This document shows, piece by piece, positions 46,736 through 59,455 of a stretch of DNA of 64,000 bases. The notes under the pieces are model-generated. The model did no database searches. It saw nothing but the letters and a program-made list of their open reading frames with translations, and was not told the DNA's origin. The position numbers and the translations under genes were made by a program. The stretch is from Nymphalis io (Eukaryota; Arthropoda; Insecta; Lepidoptera; Nymphalidae). The stretch lies in contig NC_065891.1 in NCBI RefSeq assembly GCF_905147045.1, positions 10,983,001-11,047,000 of the forward strand. Reading direction: 5' to 3'. Every line of letters starts with the position of its first letter. Position 1 is the stretch's first letter.

Positions 46736-48200
46736 ATTTTTTTAATAACGATACGTTTTTATTCATATTTTATTTTATTATCGTTTTTAAGGAGTTTTTA
46801 TATATCCTTTGTATATATTCAAATAAACAAAAGAATTGTAATAAAAACTGTATTAAGTACTTTTGAAATAATGTGACCAAGTTTAATAAAATACCTTTCC
46901 GAGATTTGTATAAAAACTTCCTCTTTATGTAACATACATTCTCAGCACCTGCCTTGTTTGTTACATTGAACTTTACCCTATTCGAGTATTCGCGTCGAGA
47001 AACGGCAGTTTCAAATGGAAATTGCTGATTTTTTCATATAACAAGGCATCTACAACCATCTACAGGTGTTATAATGCGCCACTACACGGAAAACTCAGGC
47101 GGAATGGTGGATTAAACGCAAAAACCGCCACATACTTGCGAGAGAACATACTCGTATTTTTATAGGAATTTCAACTTTATTCCATGAATGTAGTAAAAAA
47201 TAATTTTACGTTGCCGCTTCGACGTAAAGCGAGATTTTATCTCATCTTTGGTTTTACGACGTCCTCCTCGGTACTGTTTAGTAGCTTTTAGTCTTGTTTA
47301 CAATATGGAACAATAAATAAAATTTTATTTAGACTCATTAATAATAAAATACATTTCAAACGAAGGTCTTATATTTTCTATTTAATTATCTTTCCATGTA
47401 ATTTAACGACCATATTTTTATACGAGAAAAACTTATTTCATTTCTAAACTCGGATGTTGGAATTTTTCATGTGCAAATAGAGTTGATAAAAGCGAGTATA
47501 TATTATGCAAACGATGACTACATCATTTCGGTCTCATAGCCGTATGTTAAATGCATTTTGTGACGTCGTTTGCTGTTCTCTGAATATCCTATTCTATAGC
47601 ATCCATGCTTGTATTGCGGTCGCTAGCTCACCGACTCGCTTCCCAACGTCAATCTTTTGAAACGAGATTCTGTTTGACTTAAAGTAAGGAGTTGCCAGTC
47701 TTTGTCGCGGTATTTACGGATAAGTACACGCCGCATTAGAGAATTTAAATTATTTTAAAACTTGCAAAGACTTTATATTTATACATTAAATATAAAATTT
47801 AAACATATATGCAACAAACATATAGGTGGTTTATTTTTATGTCTATTTGGTAATTTAGTTTAGACAGGCTAACAAGTAAATTGATCACTTATAGTATTTT
47901 GTATTTCAATATAGACATAGGCAGCGTCGAAATCTACTCGTGCGTTTTATGTTCCTTCATGACCAGAACACAGCAAATACTTCGTACTGATGTGTTCTGA
48001 TCTATTCTAAATTCAAATTCTATATTCAACATTTATTTAGTATTTCACTTTCTTATTGTTCGTAAAAAATCTACAATTCGTTCGAAAAGAAACAACTCGG
48101 ACCTGAGAAGAACCGACATACGAAATATTGGGATTTGGCGACAGAATACTATTGATATTTTATAGTATTAATAATTTATAAAAAGGCGGTTTTGTATAAA
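46736..48200. other. AT-rich intergenic DNA, no gene seen
   Basis: No repeat family or exon recognised. Patches of higher GC at 46970-47010 and 47560-47660 are unexplained. Confidence 0.4.
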
Positions 48201-48670
48201 TTCGTATGGGTAGGTACCACCCACCTTTTTTTTTCTCGCTGGAAAAACATATTTATGTGTTTCCCCCACATGAGGTGGGGGGGCATGTGGGACTCGACGG
48301 CGCTGAAGGCGCCGGTATACCCACTAAAAAACCAGCGGTACCCACTCCGTCTTGTCGGGGGACGTCACGGGATCGCTTGCGCATACTACCGTGCCTAAGG
48401 TACCACCCACCTATCATATATTCTACTAAACAATAATACTTAGTATTGTTGTGTTCTGATTTGAAAGTTGAGTGAACTAGTATAACTACAGGCACAAGAG
48501 ATATAACATCTTAGTTCCTAAGGTGTGTGGCGCATTGGTGATTTAAGGGATGGTTAATATTTCTTACAAGCTAAATCATTACAGTCGAAGTCTATGGTGG
48601 GTGGTGGATAACACTCACAACCTGGGTGCCCACTTATCAGTCTGCCTTTGTTATACCATAAAAAAAAAAC
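48201..48670 (+). repeat. A-tailed SINE (family A) split by a retroposon
   Basis: The left piece ends GGTACCACCCACC (48213-48225), and the right piece resumes with the same 13 bases (48399-48411) and runs to an A9 tail at 48660-48669. Removing the insert and one duplication restores the family order. Confidence 0.85.
48226..48398 (-). mobile_element. Short A-tailed retroposon (family R) inserted at the SINE GGTACC site
   Basis: 173 bp with a perfect 13-bp target duplication. In element sense it begins GGCACGGTAGTATGCGCAAG, has a TTTTTTAGTGGGTATACCGG block and a GC-rich hairpin region (CCCCCCACCTCATGTGGGGG), and ends TTTTTCCAGCGAG plus A9. It resembles the 3' UTR of an R1-clade LINE, or a SINE derived from one. 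No coding sequence. Confidence 0.8.
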
Positions 48671-50036
48671 CAAAGCTATATTTTAAGCTTAAAATATAAT
48701 CGTTTCTATTTTTAAATTCAACCTAAAATTAGGACAGATATATATAAGATTACTAATTAGTATCTGTAATCAAACCCGTCTAAAAAATGAACGACAAAGT
48801 TAAATTTAGCAATCTAATTAATAGTATTAATTTAACAATATCTAGGTCATTAATTAATATTGTTCGATTTTAAAGTATGTATAGTACTATAAGTATACAA
48901 AATTGACTAAAAGACATCACTGAAAGTATTACAGAGCTTAAATTTACAAAGGAAGTACTCCACTAAAAATCTATCTTATATATAGTACTAGGAGAACATA
49001 AAAAGCAAGTAGCGAATGGACGTTCGACGTGTCATTATCCAAGTTATCTTGTTAGTGTCTATAAACAAATGGTTTCCGACTAACAAGCGAGAATTTTTCA
49101 TAGCAAAAGAGCATTTTATCCTGACAACATATTTTGATAAATTTATAACAGTTTATTATCTGTTGAACCAGTACTCTTTACGGAGACCCATCGCGTGGAA
49201 TGATTTGATATGGAAGGAAGTGTATATTTCAGAATGTGGCATCTTTATTTTAGTTATACATACAGTAAAACACTTCTTGGCATCGTGTTTAACTTACATA
49301 AACGCTGCACGAAAACTATAAACTAAATATTTATTGTTTAATCGCTGTCGTATGTTGCGAGTGTTCCGTATTTTGAAACTTATAAATATTTAAACTTATA
49401 CATGCTATAATAATCATTCTTGTAATTAAATATTACTTCTGCTTTTCAAAGAACTATTTATAATTTCGATCAGCGAAAATTATCTATTTATATATGTCGC
49501 GGATTTAAAAAGATTGCCATGTAAATAGCCGTCATTGACGTCCAATGTGTTGGTTTTATTATATCAGTCAGTGCGCACATCCGGCGCTGGCGCTGTCCTG
49601 AGAGCAAGAGACCAAGAATCCAAGTGTATCACTCGACAAACGATCACACACACTACTGACAGGTTCACCATTATATTCCCATACTTCCATCATTCGCCTG
49701 TACAATAAAATAGGCACCCATCTTATATTTTCACAACTTGACGTCTGACAATCAACTATCTATATGACATACATCACGTTGTGTGGTGTTGCTATTCTAA
49801 TAAGTGACGTATAACCGCTTAAATTTATTATCTCTGACATATATATTATTGCGTACTTAATTTTTCCTCTCTCATATTCTGATAAGGCCGTTAAATAACT
49901 TGAACTGGAAGAGATCAGTCGCAGGTCCAATGACTAATAGTTGGGGAGTGTAATAATAGCAAATTTATTTTTCCGTGCCACTTTTAATGAAAATTTCTTG
50001 ACAGAAAAACTTAACAACTTTGAACCCAGGACCTGA
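48671..50036. other. AT-rich intergenic DNA with one unassigned ORF
   Basis: The plus-strand frame 49016-49321 (101 codons) contains NQYSLRRPIAWNDLIWKEVY but matches no family I know; it is probably chance. 49555-49680 is GC-richer and has TCAGTCAGTGCGCACATCCG, an initiator-like start, but no linked coding exon. Confidence 0.3.
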
Positions 50037-50040
50037 AGTC

Positions 50041-50136
50041 TAATACGAGTATTCTAGACTAGTGTCTAGAATACTCGTATTATATAAAGGCATCTTTGTC
50101 GTTGAGGTAGTCCTCAACGACAAAGATGCCTTTATA
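50041..50136. repeat. Two adjacent perfect fold-back palindromes
   Basis: Hairpin 1: arms 50041-50059 and 50064-50082 (19 bp). Hairpin 2: arms 50083-50107 and 50112-50136 (25 bp). Both arms are exact, both loops are TAGT, and the two hairpins abut without a gap. Confidence 0.95.
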
Positions 50137-50216
50137 AAGTTATAAAGAGGTAAGTTTTATCTTAGTCAGGTAAAAATTACCAATAATATGCGTCGGTAAC
50201 TTTCATTTTACGATAT

Positions 50217-50386
50217 ACTAGTTTCTGCCAGCGGCTTCGCCCGTGTGTGAGAGAAATATTAGGTCCTTTTCTGTACTTCTGACAACGTGTATGCAAAATA
50301 TCATAATGATCAGTTAAGTAGTTAAGACGCGAAAACGTAACGAACAGACAAGTTCACTTTCGCAATTACAAAATTAATAAGGATTT
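50217..50386 (-). mobile_element. Helitron-derived fragment
   Basis: ACTAGTTTCTGCCAGCGGCTTC at the left (reverse 3' end) and TTCACTTTCGCAATTACAAA at the right, with CTTCTGACAACGTGTATGCA in the middle. A longer relative of 16686-16836. Confidence 0.7.
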
Positions 50387-51517
50387 TAGTTACAGGATGA
50401 ACATTGATAATATGTTTATAAGTTTTATGTTTTGTGAAATATATTGAGAGGCAGCAAGATAAAAGCCGGGTAAAAGGCAGAACGAATATAGCAACGTAAA
50501 TACTGAGATTATAGTCAGCAAATAATCGTAAAAATATATTTTACCTAGAATAAAATAAGACCTTGATAGTTACGACCTTTGAGATTTAAGTGATCGCCTT
50601 AGGCGCTTTCATTATTAATTCTGAAATTGGTTACTTAGCCGAATCGAGGAAAAAAAAGTTGTTTCTATCAATAATAAAGTTATATTTAGTTAAATTTAGT
50701 TTATTTAAAGTTATATGAAACATATAAAATATTCTAAATTTGTTAATTTGATTTGGATATAATTCAAGTCCTCAATGTACATGACTCTTATTTAAATAAC
50801 TGTTTGTTTATGTTTAAATATATGTTAAAATATTTAAACTTTAATCTAATAAATAAACATAATCTGAGCAGCTATTATACAGCTATTATATAAATAGCCA
50901 TGGATTTCACTTTTTCTTGTCCTTGAACGATCATATCCTGAGTTGAGTATCGAGTTTGAATGCTCTTAATTACGGTAAAATCTCCAAGAGTTATGTTTGT
51001 TAAGAAGTTTCTCTAGGTATATACTGTATAAAAGCGATTACTTGTGAAATAAATATTGTAAAGTAACATTGGATTTGATCAAATTGCATTTCTTGAGGCA
51101 AATCCTTAAAAATATTTACATTCAAATAACTGTTGAATAAAATGTGATTACAATCGATAATACATTATCTATGGTATTTCTATATCGCATTTTTTTATTT
51201 TCTCGCGGTCTCGCAAAGTAAAGCGGGTTTTTATTTCTTCTTCTTGGGAATGTCAAATCAATAATGACAGGAGGGTTTAACTAAAACATATATTTTATCT
51301 ATGTATTATTCTTAAACATTATGTAGATATTGTGATGTTAGGTAATCAATGTATAATTTATCTAGATTTCAAGTTTAAATATCACTTTTGCATGGGTTAT
51401 CAGAAAGAAACTGCTTATTGGCCATAAAATCGCCTCTTGTGCTATAATGGAAATAATTTAAAGCATTTTAAGTTATTTTTTATATATGTTCAATGAAGTA
51501 CAAAGAAATAATATTTA
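50387..51517. other. AT-rich intergenic DNA, no gene seen
   Basis: No exon or classified repeat recognised. Confidence 0.4.
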
Positions 51518-52336
51518 TCTATACTAATATTATAAAGAGGTAAAGTTTATGAGGTTGTAGGTAGTAATCTACGAATCGATTTTGAAAATTATTTACCAAT
51601 AGAAAGCCACATTATTTGTGAGTGTCATAGGCTATATATTAACCCATAAAATGAAAAGACTTTCGTGGTAGTCAGATTTGCAAAGCAAGTCGGATAAAAA
51701 ACGGTCGGACGAAAACGTTTCTCACGAACGCTGCTTTCACGATGAGAGATATATGATTGAGTTCTATAGAAAAGTTGTAGAGCTTGAGAAAGCCTAAAAA
51801 AATGTCAGTGACAGCATGTCTAACTTTTATATTTAAGTCATAAAAAGTTGTTTTTTATATTAAAAAAATAATTTAAATCGTTAGGTCATATCAACAGTTA
51901 TGAATTCTTATCAAAATAAGTAAACTTATCGTCTCAAGTGTTTAAAACAAAATACTTTTCCCTTTTACTTGACGAATGGTTAACGAGATAATATGACATA
52001 GATATGAAACGGCGACCGTGTCGTAATCTTTTCGGTGATATTTCTATTAGACGGTTTTTTTCATATACTACTACTACTACTACTTTTTACATATTTAGAA
52101 ATAAATTGCTTTATCACCAAGGAAATTTTATTTAGATAAAATTGGTTTTTACGGTATATTTTATGGTTGCATAGTTTAAGAGATAATTTAAAATATCAAA
52201 TAGGTGAGACAATTTTACTACTTTTGGCAGTCAGGAAATAAATCATAGCACTCAATACTAACCGAACCACAATCATAATTTCATCAAAAGTAAAAATGTT
52301 TAACCCGTCCAACGAAGTGGGCACGGGTCAGCTAGT
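51518..52336 (+). mobile_element. Non-autonomous Helitron with both termini
   Basis: The 5' end is TCTATACTAATATTATAAAG, preceded by host A at 51517. The 3' end is CTAGT at 52332-52336, followed by host T. A stem ACCCGT/ACGGGT (52303-52308 with 52323-52328) lies 3 nt upstream of CTAGT. TC...CTAGT ends, a 3' hairpin and insertion between A and T without duplication are the Helitron signature. No Rep/helicase coding, so mobilised in trans. Confidence 0.85.
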
Positions 52337-53437
52337 TAATAATAACTTAAGTCTGGTAATAGAATATAATTAGCTGAGTCTACTTTGATACAAAGAGCAA
52401 ATCTTAAACACTATTATTAGACATAAAACTGCTTGCGTAAATCTCTCTGTGACTTTGTATTTTAAAAAAGAAAGGCGATATTAATTTTTCATTCATAATT
52501 ATAAATAAAGACAAATGTAAGTTATAAACGGATTAAGTGATAGGGAAATAATACATGACTTTTAAAGTTATGGTTTTCAAAATAATTCCAATAATCGCAA
52601 TAAGTTGAAGAAACTAGTTGTTAACGGTAATTTAATTTTGCACACGTTCACCAGACACTAGCTACCAGCTACCGACTGCTTATATTAGATTACTCGCATA
52701 TAAAAATCTATATTTTCCAGTATCATTGTTTTTTTATTCTTTGTTTTAACATTACAAAACTTATCTAAGATTTTAATAAAAAAATGAAACCACAATGTAA
52801 CTCCCTAAAGAGTTAAATTTAAAATCCTGTAATACTGGTTTCTTTTTTATTCTTAATTTAAAAAGAAATCTCTTTTATACAACGCTAAAAATTTTATATT
52901 CAAAAACAATAGATTTAATGTTTCTTGATATGGAAATAAAAGCCTATTCGTAATAAGGATTTTCATTACACGACGACTTCTTTAAAACTACAGTACTTTT
53001 ATATTAATTTTCACCCCGCTTTTTCTTTTGGGGGCAAAATTAAAAAAAGGTCAAGTTTGAGTCGAATTTTCGTAGAGAGGCTTTCGTATTTGGTTAGAAA
53101 ATTAGAAGATATTAATGAATGTGTTCCTCAAGAAGGAATATTACGTTACAACATATAAAGAATAAACTAACAAATGCTGAGCTTTCTCTACTTTTGAGGT
53201 AATGAGAAGGAAACTTAGATCATACCATGCTGCTTTCATCTGGATAGGTAGCTGCAGGCGTCGTGGCGTCGCGGGCGGAGAATATTATTACTATATATAA
53301 AATATACGATGTATATTTGTATATTGTAAAAATATTTCGGAAAGAACAGAGATTTTTTGTAAAACATAAATAGCAACCTATTTTAATAGTATTATTATTA
53401 GTATACTCCATGTGAATTATGCTGAAAACTGGCTCAC
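52337..53437. other. AT-rich intergenic DNA, no gene seen
   Basis: No supported feature. Confidence 0.4.
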
Positions 53438-53690
53438 ACTTGGTGAAAGGGCTTTATGCAAGCCAGTCTAAGAAGGTACATATGCTTGTGTTTCAGTTAT
53501 CCTATCACCCAACAATTATGTTTACTTTTAAAGATTGAATAATTCAGTGTAATAGAAAGAAGGGATATGACATTGTGGTTGGCGGCGCAATGACTAGTTA
53601 ATATTGAAATTGTTAGTATTGTTTACATTGCCAATGTCTATGAGCGTTTGTGGTCAATCGTTAATTGGCACTTTTTTTCCGCGATAAATT
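53438..53690 (+). repeat. A-tailed SINE (family A), old copy
   Basis: GGGCTTTATGCAAGCCAGTCT, GGATATGACATTGTGGTTGGCGG and TTGCCAATGTCTATGAGCG are in order. Tail region eroded. Confidence 0.65.
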
Positions 53691-54156
53691 AAAGTCACTA
53701 TTGTTTTTTGTTTTGAAGATGTCTTTAAGAAACACTATAAAACAAAAGTGCAATAAAAGTTCGGATAATCTTAACTTCTTAATTGTTTGTTAAAGCTGAA
53801 TATCCTTCCTTTTATAAATTCACTATTTTCACTATTTTCTAGAAGATACTCATTAAAAAGTTACTTGTTAAGTATCCTTAAAACTTTAAGAATTTTACTT
53901 TCGTAAGTTTTTTTTGAAAATAGTATTTATAAAGTACTTTTACAACATAAATGATTAAAACAGAGATTTTTGAAGGTCCATGTGACTTTACTATTTAAGA
54001 AGGATTTAGAATATGTGACAACATATCGTCGGGGATCTCTGCATTTGATGAGAACATGAGCTTTACATATGAAAGTACTACGAGTAGTAATGAGATGTGG
54101 TTTTTTTTTTAAACTGTTTGTAAAATTTAAGCTGATGATTTTTTTCTGTTTCTGAG

Positions 54157-54381
54157 TGGGTGATACCCCTAAGTTTTTTTAACGCTGGAAAAACGCGTTA
54201 CGCGTTTCCCCCATGGGAACGGTGGGGGATATGTGGGGCTCGCCGGTGTCCAAGGCGCCGAGGCACCCCAAACATCGGAATACCCACTAAAAAACCAGCG
54301 GTACCCTTTCCGTCTTAACGAAGCGCGCCACGGGATCGCTTTCGCATGCTAACGTGACGCTCTGATGGAATGGGTGATACC
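54157..54381 (-). mobile_element. Second copy of retroposon family R, at the same SINE site
   Basis: The body is about 54168-54360 and ends in the T-run (A-tail in element sense) at 54174-54180. Exact flanking TGGGTGATACC occurs at 54157-54167 and 54371-54381. The right flank TCTGATGGAATGGGTGATACC is itself SINE A sequence, so the true duplication may be about 20 bp. Shares with 48226-48398 both the A-tailed 3' end and the 5' end (CACGTTAGCATGCGAAAGCG against CACGGTAGTATGCGCAAGCG). Confidence 0.75.
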
Positions 54382-54399
54382 TATACAACACTTATACGA

Positions 54400-55946
54400 A
54401 CACATATAGTTTAGAAGGTAATATAAATTAATCCTTGTGAAAACAGGAATTAGTAAATAAATTTTATTATTAGTTAAGTTTAATAGTGCGCCTTAAAAAA
54501 AGCTTTTGGCATATTTTCTGGACATGCTTTACGAGGTTATGAATATTTTGCTCCTTTTTTGAGGAACTGGCGTAATAATCTTTTCTTTGTGTGAAAATGT
54601 TGCGAGCACTTTAAATATAATATCATAATGAAGTTCTGTTTAATGATAAATATATGGATTACAGTGTTATCGTACTGAAGGGAAACCTGGATTAGAATGT
54701 TTTTATCGGATTCTTGGCTACTCCAATAATACGAAAAACCTTCTAGAGTGTAAGTTTTTTTTTGTATACTAGGTTAACCTGGCAGTCGCAAACTATCATT
54801 TCCATTCATAATCAAATAAATCAATAAAACAATTTAAGTTGCTTATGTTAGTAAGAAAATTAAGCACATGAAAAATCACTGGGACATCTACTGGGATTTT
54901 GTAATACATATAAATAAATAATATTTATACATATAATAAATCTGTAACTGATTGCTGTCTGTACATGGAAGTAATTTTAGTAAAATTATTATCTTTATAA
55001 ACGCTATAGAACCCAAAACAATGATTGTTAGAATTTTTGTCTGTTTGTCTGTGCGTTTGTGCGCGTTAATCTTCAAAACGGCTTAACGGATTTGAGTTTG
55101 ACTAATGTGATTGCGGTTTTCACTAATGTATTATAGCAAACTTCACTTAAAATTTAATATTAATAGTAAATATACTATATAATAGATAATTCCAATCCAA
55201 TTTTGACCATTCTATATTTATTTGGTAACAAATAATATAAGATTGACTTACTAATATAACCTTTTGTATGGTTATTAAATTTGTTCTAAAATAATACATT
55301 ATTTGCGAAGTCGTTTTTTATAAACATGCCATTAATTCTCATGAAAGATATCGAGATAAGATCATTGAAAGTTTTTAGTAATTTTTATAGTTTTGACATA
55401 TTTCAACAGGAAGTTGAGTAGGTTGTTTGAAAATACTCATACTCAAGTATTTGTTTTCGGTTTCTAAATAACTTTGTAATTAAAAGTTTATTGGTTAGGT
55501 AGGTATTTCGTTTCATCGCCGCATATTTTTTTTCTTATAGTTTTGTTAAAGTTACTATAACTCTACTAAGTACTTATTTTTTAAAAACACAGACGTAATT
55601 TTCTGTTTTAAAAAGGATACACTTTCTTGTGATGGTATCGTTTGCAGTCACATTAAATAAAGCACAGGAAATGACATTCAAGTATGTCGGAATAGATTTA
55701 AGGGAATGCTTTATTTATTATGGCTACTTGTATGTTGCCCTATTTAGATACAAGTGCGGTGAAAAAAATGTTGTTTATACTGAAATATTAAAAGCCTGCT
55801 TTTAGTGATTTCTTTACTAGCGTGTGAAACCGCGGACAAAGTCAACAGAAGCCAACAAAACATTATTAGTACTTTTCTGTTCTATAACTGAAGTCTGCTT
55901 AAATTTTAAAGAAAAAAGTAAAACGAAAAATATAACTTTGCTATAC
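54400..55946. other. AT-rich intergenic DNA, no gene seen
   Basis: 54985-55100 (TTTGTCTGTTTGTCTGTGCG, AAACGGCTTAACGGATTTGA) resembles the 5' interior of Helitron-type or related repeats. 55816-55840 may be an eroded Helitron end. Confidence 0.4.
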
Positions 55947-56155
55947 CGTAACAGCCTGTGAATGTCCCACTGCTGGGCTAAAGGCCTCCTCTCCTCTTTT
56001 TTGAGGAGAAGGTTTGGAGCTTATTCCACCACGCTGCTCCAATGCGGGTTGGTAGAATTCACATGTGGCAGAATTTCAGTGAAATTAGACACATGCAGGT
56101 TTCCTCACGATGTTTTCCTTCACCGTAAAGCACGAGATGAATTATAATCACAAAC
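55947..56155 (-). repeat. tRNA-derived SINE (family C), 5'-truncated
   Basis: GTAACAGCCTGTGAATGTCC through GCACGAGATGAATTATAATC. The tRNA head is absent, as expected of incomplete reverse transcription. The overlapping 61-codon frame is not a gene. Confidence 0.85.
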
Positions 56156-56226
56156 TTTGCTATATGGATCATTAATATGATAATATGTATTTATTACATA
56201 TACGTATACCGTACGTGCATATCTAA

Positions 56227-56457
56227 TTTTTTTTTGCAAATGCTGATTGTTAAATGGGCCACATGATGGTAAGTGGTAACCATCGCTCACAGACATTGCA
56301 ACAAATTATCACCACCATATTACGTCGTCTAAGCGCCACTAATCTCGAGAACTAAGGTTTTATGTCCCTTGTGCCTGTCACTCACCTTTCAACCCGTGTC
56401 GTGTTAGCCCTTGGGTATTACCACATACAGGCTTGCAAAAAGCCCTACAACCAAGTG
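56227..56457 (-). repeat. A-tailed SINE (family A), old copy
   Basis: T-run, GGCCACATGATGGTAAGTGG, TTTTATGTCCCTTGTGCCTG and GGCTTGCAAAAAGCCCTAC. Confidence 0.75.
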
Positions 56458-57615
56458 ACATGCATTTAACTTCGCTGATTTGAACAAACATCAAATAAAA
56501 AATCATAAAAGAGAAAGTTCATAAAACTAAAGTGTTATTACAACTTCAAGCAGCTTTAACTATTTGGAAATATAATAGAAACTTTTAAATAAAATCAAGA
56601 ATTTGTTCCGTTATCTCAGTGTACAAAAGAATTAGTAAAGTCCGGTCTAAAAGCTACTAACATGTCAGAAACACTGAAGTGGAACAAACCAAGTCCATAC
56701 AATCCTCTTACTGGCCGATATGTCGCCTTTAAAAGAAAATTGTGGTCAAGAGAAACCCCCTCTCCTGAAATTGAATCTCGCTTCTGCAGATGATCGAATT
56801 AAAGTCAACTAAGCGCTTGTTGCGGTGTTTGAAACAGTTTCGTTTTAGTACTATTTCTATGTACATTCGATTGAATTACTCGGTTTCCATGTTTTGTTTT
56901 AATTTGTTTGATGAAAGAGTTATTTCTTGGTTTTAACGTTTACCAATACAGTGTACAGTTGCAAAATTGCGTAACAAATAAGATCTAGATAAAGTAAGTT
57001 TTGTAGTAAAATAAATACATTGAAGCTTTCCGAGTAGGTCTGGTGCTCTGTGGTTTTGAAAGAGTTGCTTAGAGCCTGCAAAAACCTTTCCAGGGAAGGA
57101 TGGCTTTAACTAGGTGGGGCACCGTAAAATTCTGACATTTTATTCTTGCAATTTGCATACTGGGCTAACGTCAAATTAATGGGATAGAGCAAGCGAATGA
57201 TATGTTTGTTTTTAATATAACGTATGTGATTGAAAAAGTAATTGGTATTTGGTTAAATAGTAATTGCTAGTTTACTGATTTTTTGTCTCTTTTCGATTGC
57301 TATAAGAAATGAAAATATTCCTGTTATTTGGCAGAGTTAAAAGAAAGTTTGTTTTAATACTTACTACGTTAAACGAATTTTAGAAGTGTGTCAGTATTCG
57401 GTTTGTTAAAGGGATTTGGCTCTGCTAATGTAATCTAATTAATGCCACAAGATTGTAAGCCAAATTAATGTTTTTTGAAAACATTTTTAAATTTTGTTCT
57501 ATTTTTAAATTATATAAATGTTTTTTATTTAAACCATTTCGCAAATTTAATGCCTTCTTTATTTGCTTCTTGTTTTATCTGCTGTAATTATTTTATTAGT
57601 TAAAAAAAAAAGTAA
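56458..57615. other. AT-rich intergenic DNA, no gene seen
   Basis: No supported feature. Confidence 0.4.
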
Positions 57616-57775
57616 GTAACAGCCTGTAAATGTCCCATTGCTGGGCTAAGGCCTCCTCTCCTTTTTGAGGAGAAGGTTTGGAGCTTATTCCACCACGCGG
57701 CTCCAATGCGGGTTGGTGGAATACACATGTGGCAGAATTTCGATGAAATTAGACACATGCTGGTTTCCTCACGAT
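57616..57775 (-). repeat. tRNA-derived SINE (family C), 5'-truncated
   Basis: GTAACAGCCTGTAAATGTCC through GGTTTCCTCACGATG. Very similar to the 55947 copy. Confidence 0.85.
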
Positions 57776-59371
57776 GATTATTAGTTAAATTATGATTATT
57801 ATTACTGGAAAGTTTTATAAATATTCATACACTGATAACTTTCGCTATACCGATAAGTATGTACACTTTAAAGTTATTCAATGTCTGTGCTTTGATCATG
57901 TATTGATTGATTATGGCAATGACATTATTCATATTTAAATAAACTTTATGTGTGAGTTTATAAATAAAATAAAATCCGTGAGGATTTATAAATAAATTAT
58001 TGATTGCGACCTAATGCATTATTCTGTTACTATATATATGAGTTTTATTTCTGTGGCCTGGTGCTAAATTTACCAATATAAATACCGTTTGCTTTTGGTA
58101 ATCAGAGTAAAAAATTAATAGATTTTGGTTGTTTCATATAACAAGTGTATATTTATGGTAATATGATCGGTATTAGTAATGTTAACCTTATGCCGTTTTA
58201 GCACAAATACATTTATAATGATTTAAAAATTTGGAAAATGGCAGATATGGTTGAGATTTTGTTTGTACTTAGGTCCTTTTAGTACTAGGCCACAGCTATC
58301 TTCGAGTACAAAAAAAATACTTATATTGACGACTTCAAACAGAGATCGGGAGTAGTTCGCAAGTGGTGGTGACGAAAAGTCTAAGAGCAGTTTATTTAAA
58401 TCTATATACATAAGCAAACGTTCAAAAGTCAGTTAAGTTATGGCAGTTCTTAGAACTGTATGCCTTTGTTGCCAACTTAAATAGTATTTCTATTGAGTTA
58501 CGATATGTTTAATGGGGTGACATAGTCTCATGACCAACTCGATTGCATTGATCACGTTAAAGTAGCAGGAAATGTAATAAATATCAATTATATATAAACC
58601 AGATAACCCGTACGCTTAACTAAGCGTATAATATAAATCATTGTATTTAATTATCGATTACATCTAACAGGAATTAATTACCTCTTTGATAATATAAACA
58701 CTCTATCCTATAACCATTAATCCTAAGATTTTAGGAATCCTAAATGCGATAGTGTATTTGTTTGTTACGTTTTAACGTATAAAATATTCAACTGATTATT
58801 ATATAATTTTGCATACATGTTTTAGGGGTAAAAAAAAGGGACGCGGTTGAAGTCATGGGCTGAAACAAGTACATGTATAATTTTCTACCAACTTCAAAAA
58901 AGGGGGAGGTTTTCAATACGACTGTATGTTTTTGTATGTTTGTTACGCGAACATGCCGCCAATTATGAATTGATTTTGATGATTCTGATTCATGGTTATT
59001 TTTCTTTGGCTCGACTGTTTAGACCAACTCCAAAAATAACTATTTATAAATATTAAATATATATGTAAGTAACAAAGTTTTTGTTGATTATCCTTTAAGG
59101 CTTTGAAGTAATTAATTATTATTTTTTTCTTTTTAGTTTAAGTTTGTACATAAGGGTATAGTCTTGAAGTCGGTTTTTGTTTTCTTTAAATATTTTTTTA
59201 AAGCTACCTGTTTAATGAATAAAATGCCCTACCAAGTTTAAAATGTGTATATCTCAGAATTGAATAAGTTTTAATACTTTTGTGCGTCTGCTGTACACCA
59301 TTAGAATGTATTTTTGAAAATAACATTTTATATTTGTATCTAGAACCACAAAGGGTATATTTTTTACTGTG
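57776..59371. other. AT-rich intergenic DNA, no gene seen
   Basis: No exon recognised. Small open frames at 58223 and 58847 lack motifs. Confidence 0.4.
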
Positions 59372-59455
59372 TTAATCTTTATGGGCGATAGTGACCACTT
59401 ACTACAACGTGGCCCACTTTCCAGTCTGCCTAATTTTTATTAATTTATTTTCAAT
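59372..59455 (+). repeat. A-tailed SINE (family A), 3' fragment
   Basis: ATGGGCGATAGTGACCACTT and CCAGTCTGCC match the SINE 3' end. Confidence 0.55.

Noticed and set aside
49016..49321. 101-codon open frame that might be a chemoreceptor piece
   Set aside because: No recognised receptor signature and no neighbouring exons. Kept only as an unassigned note.
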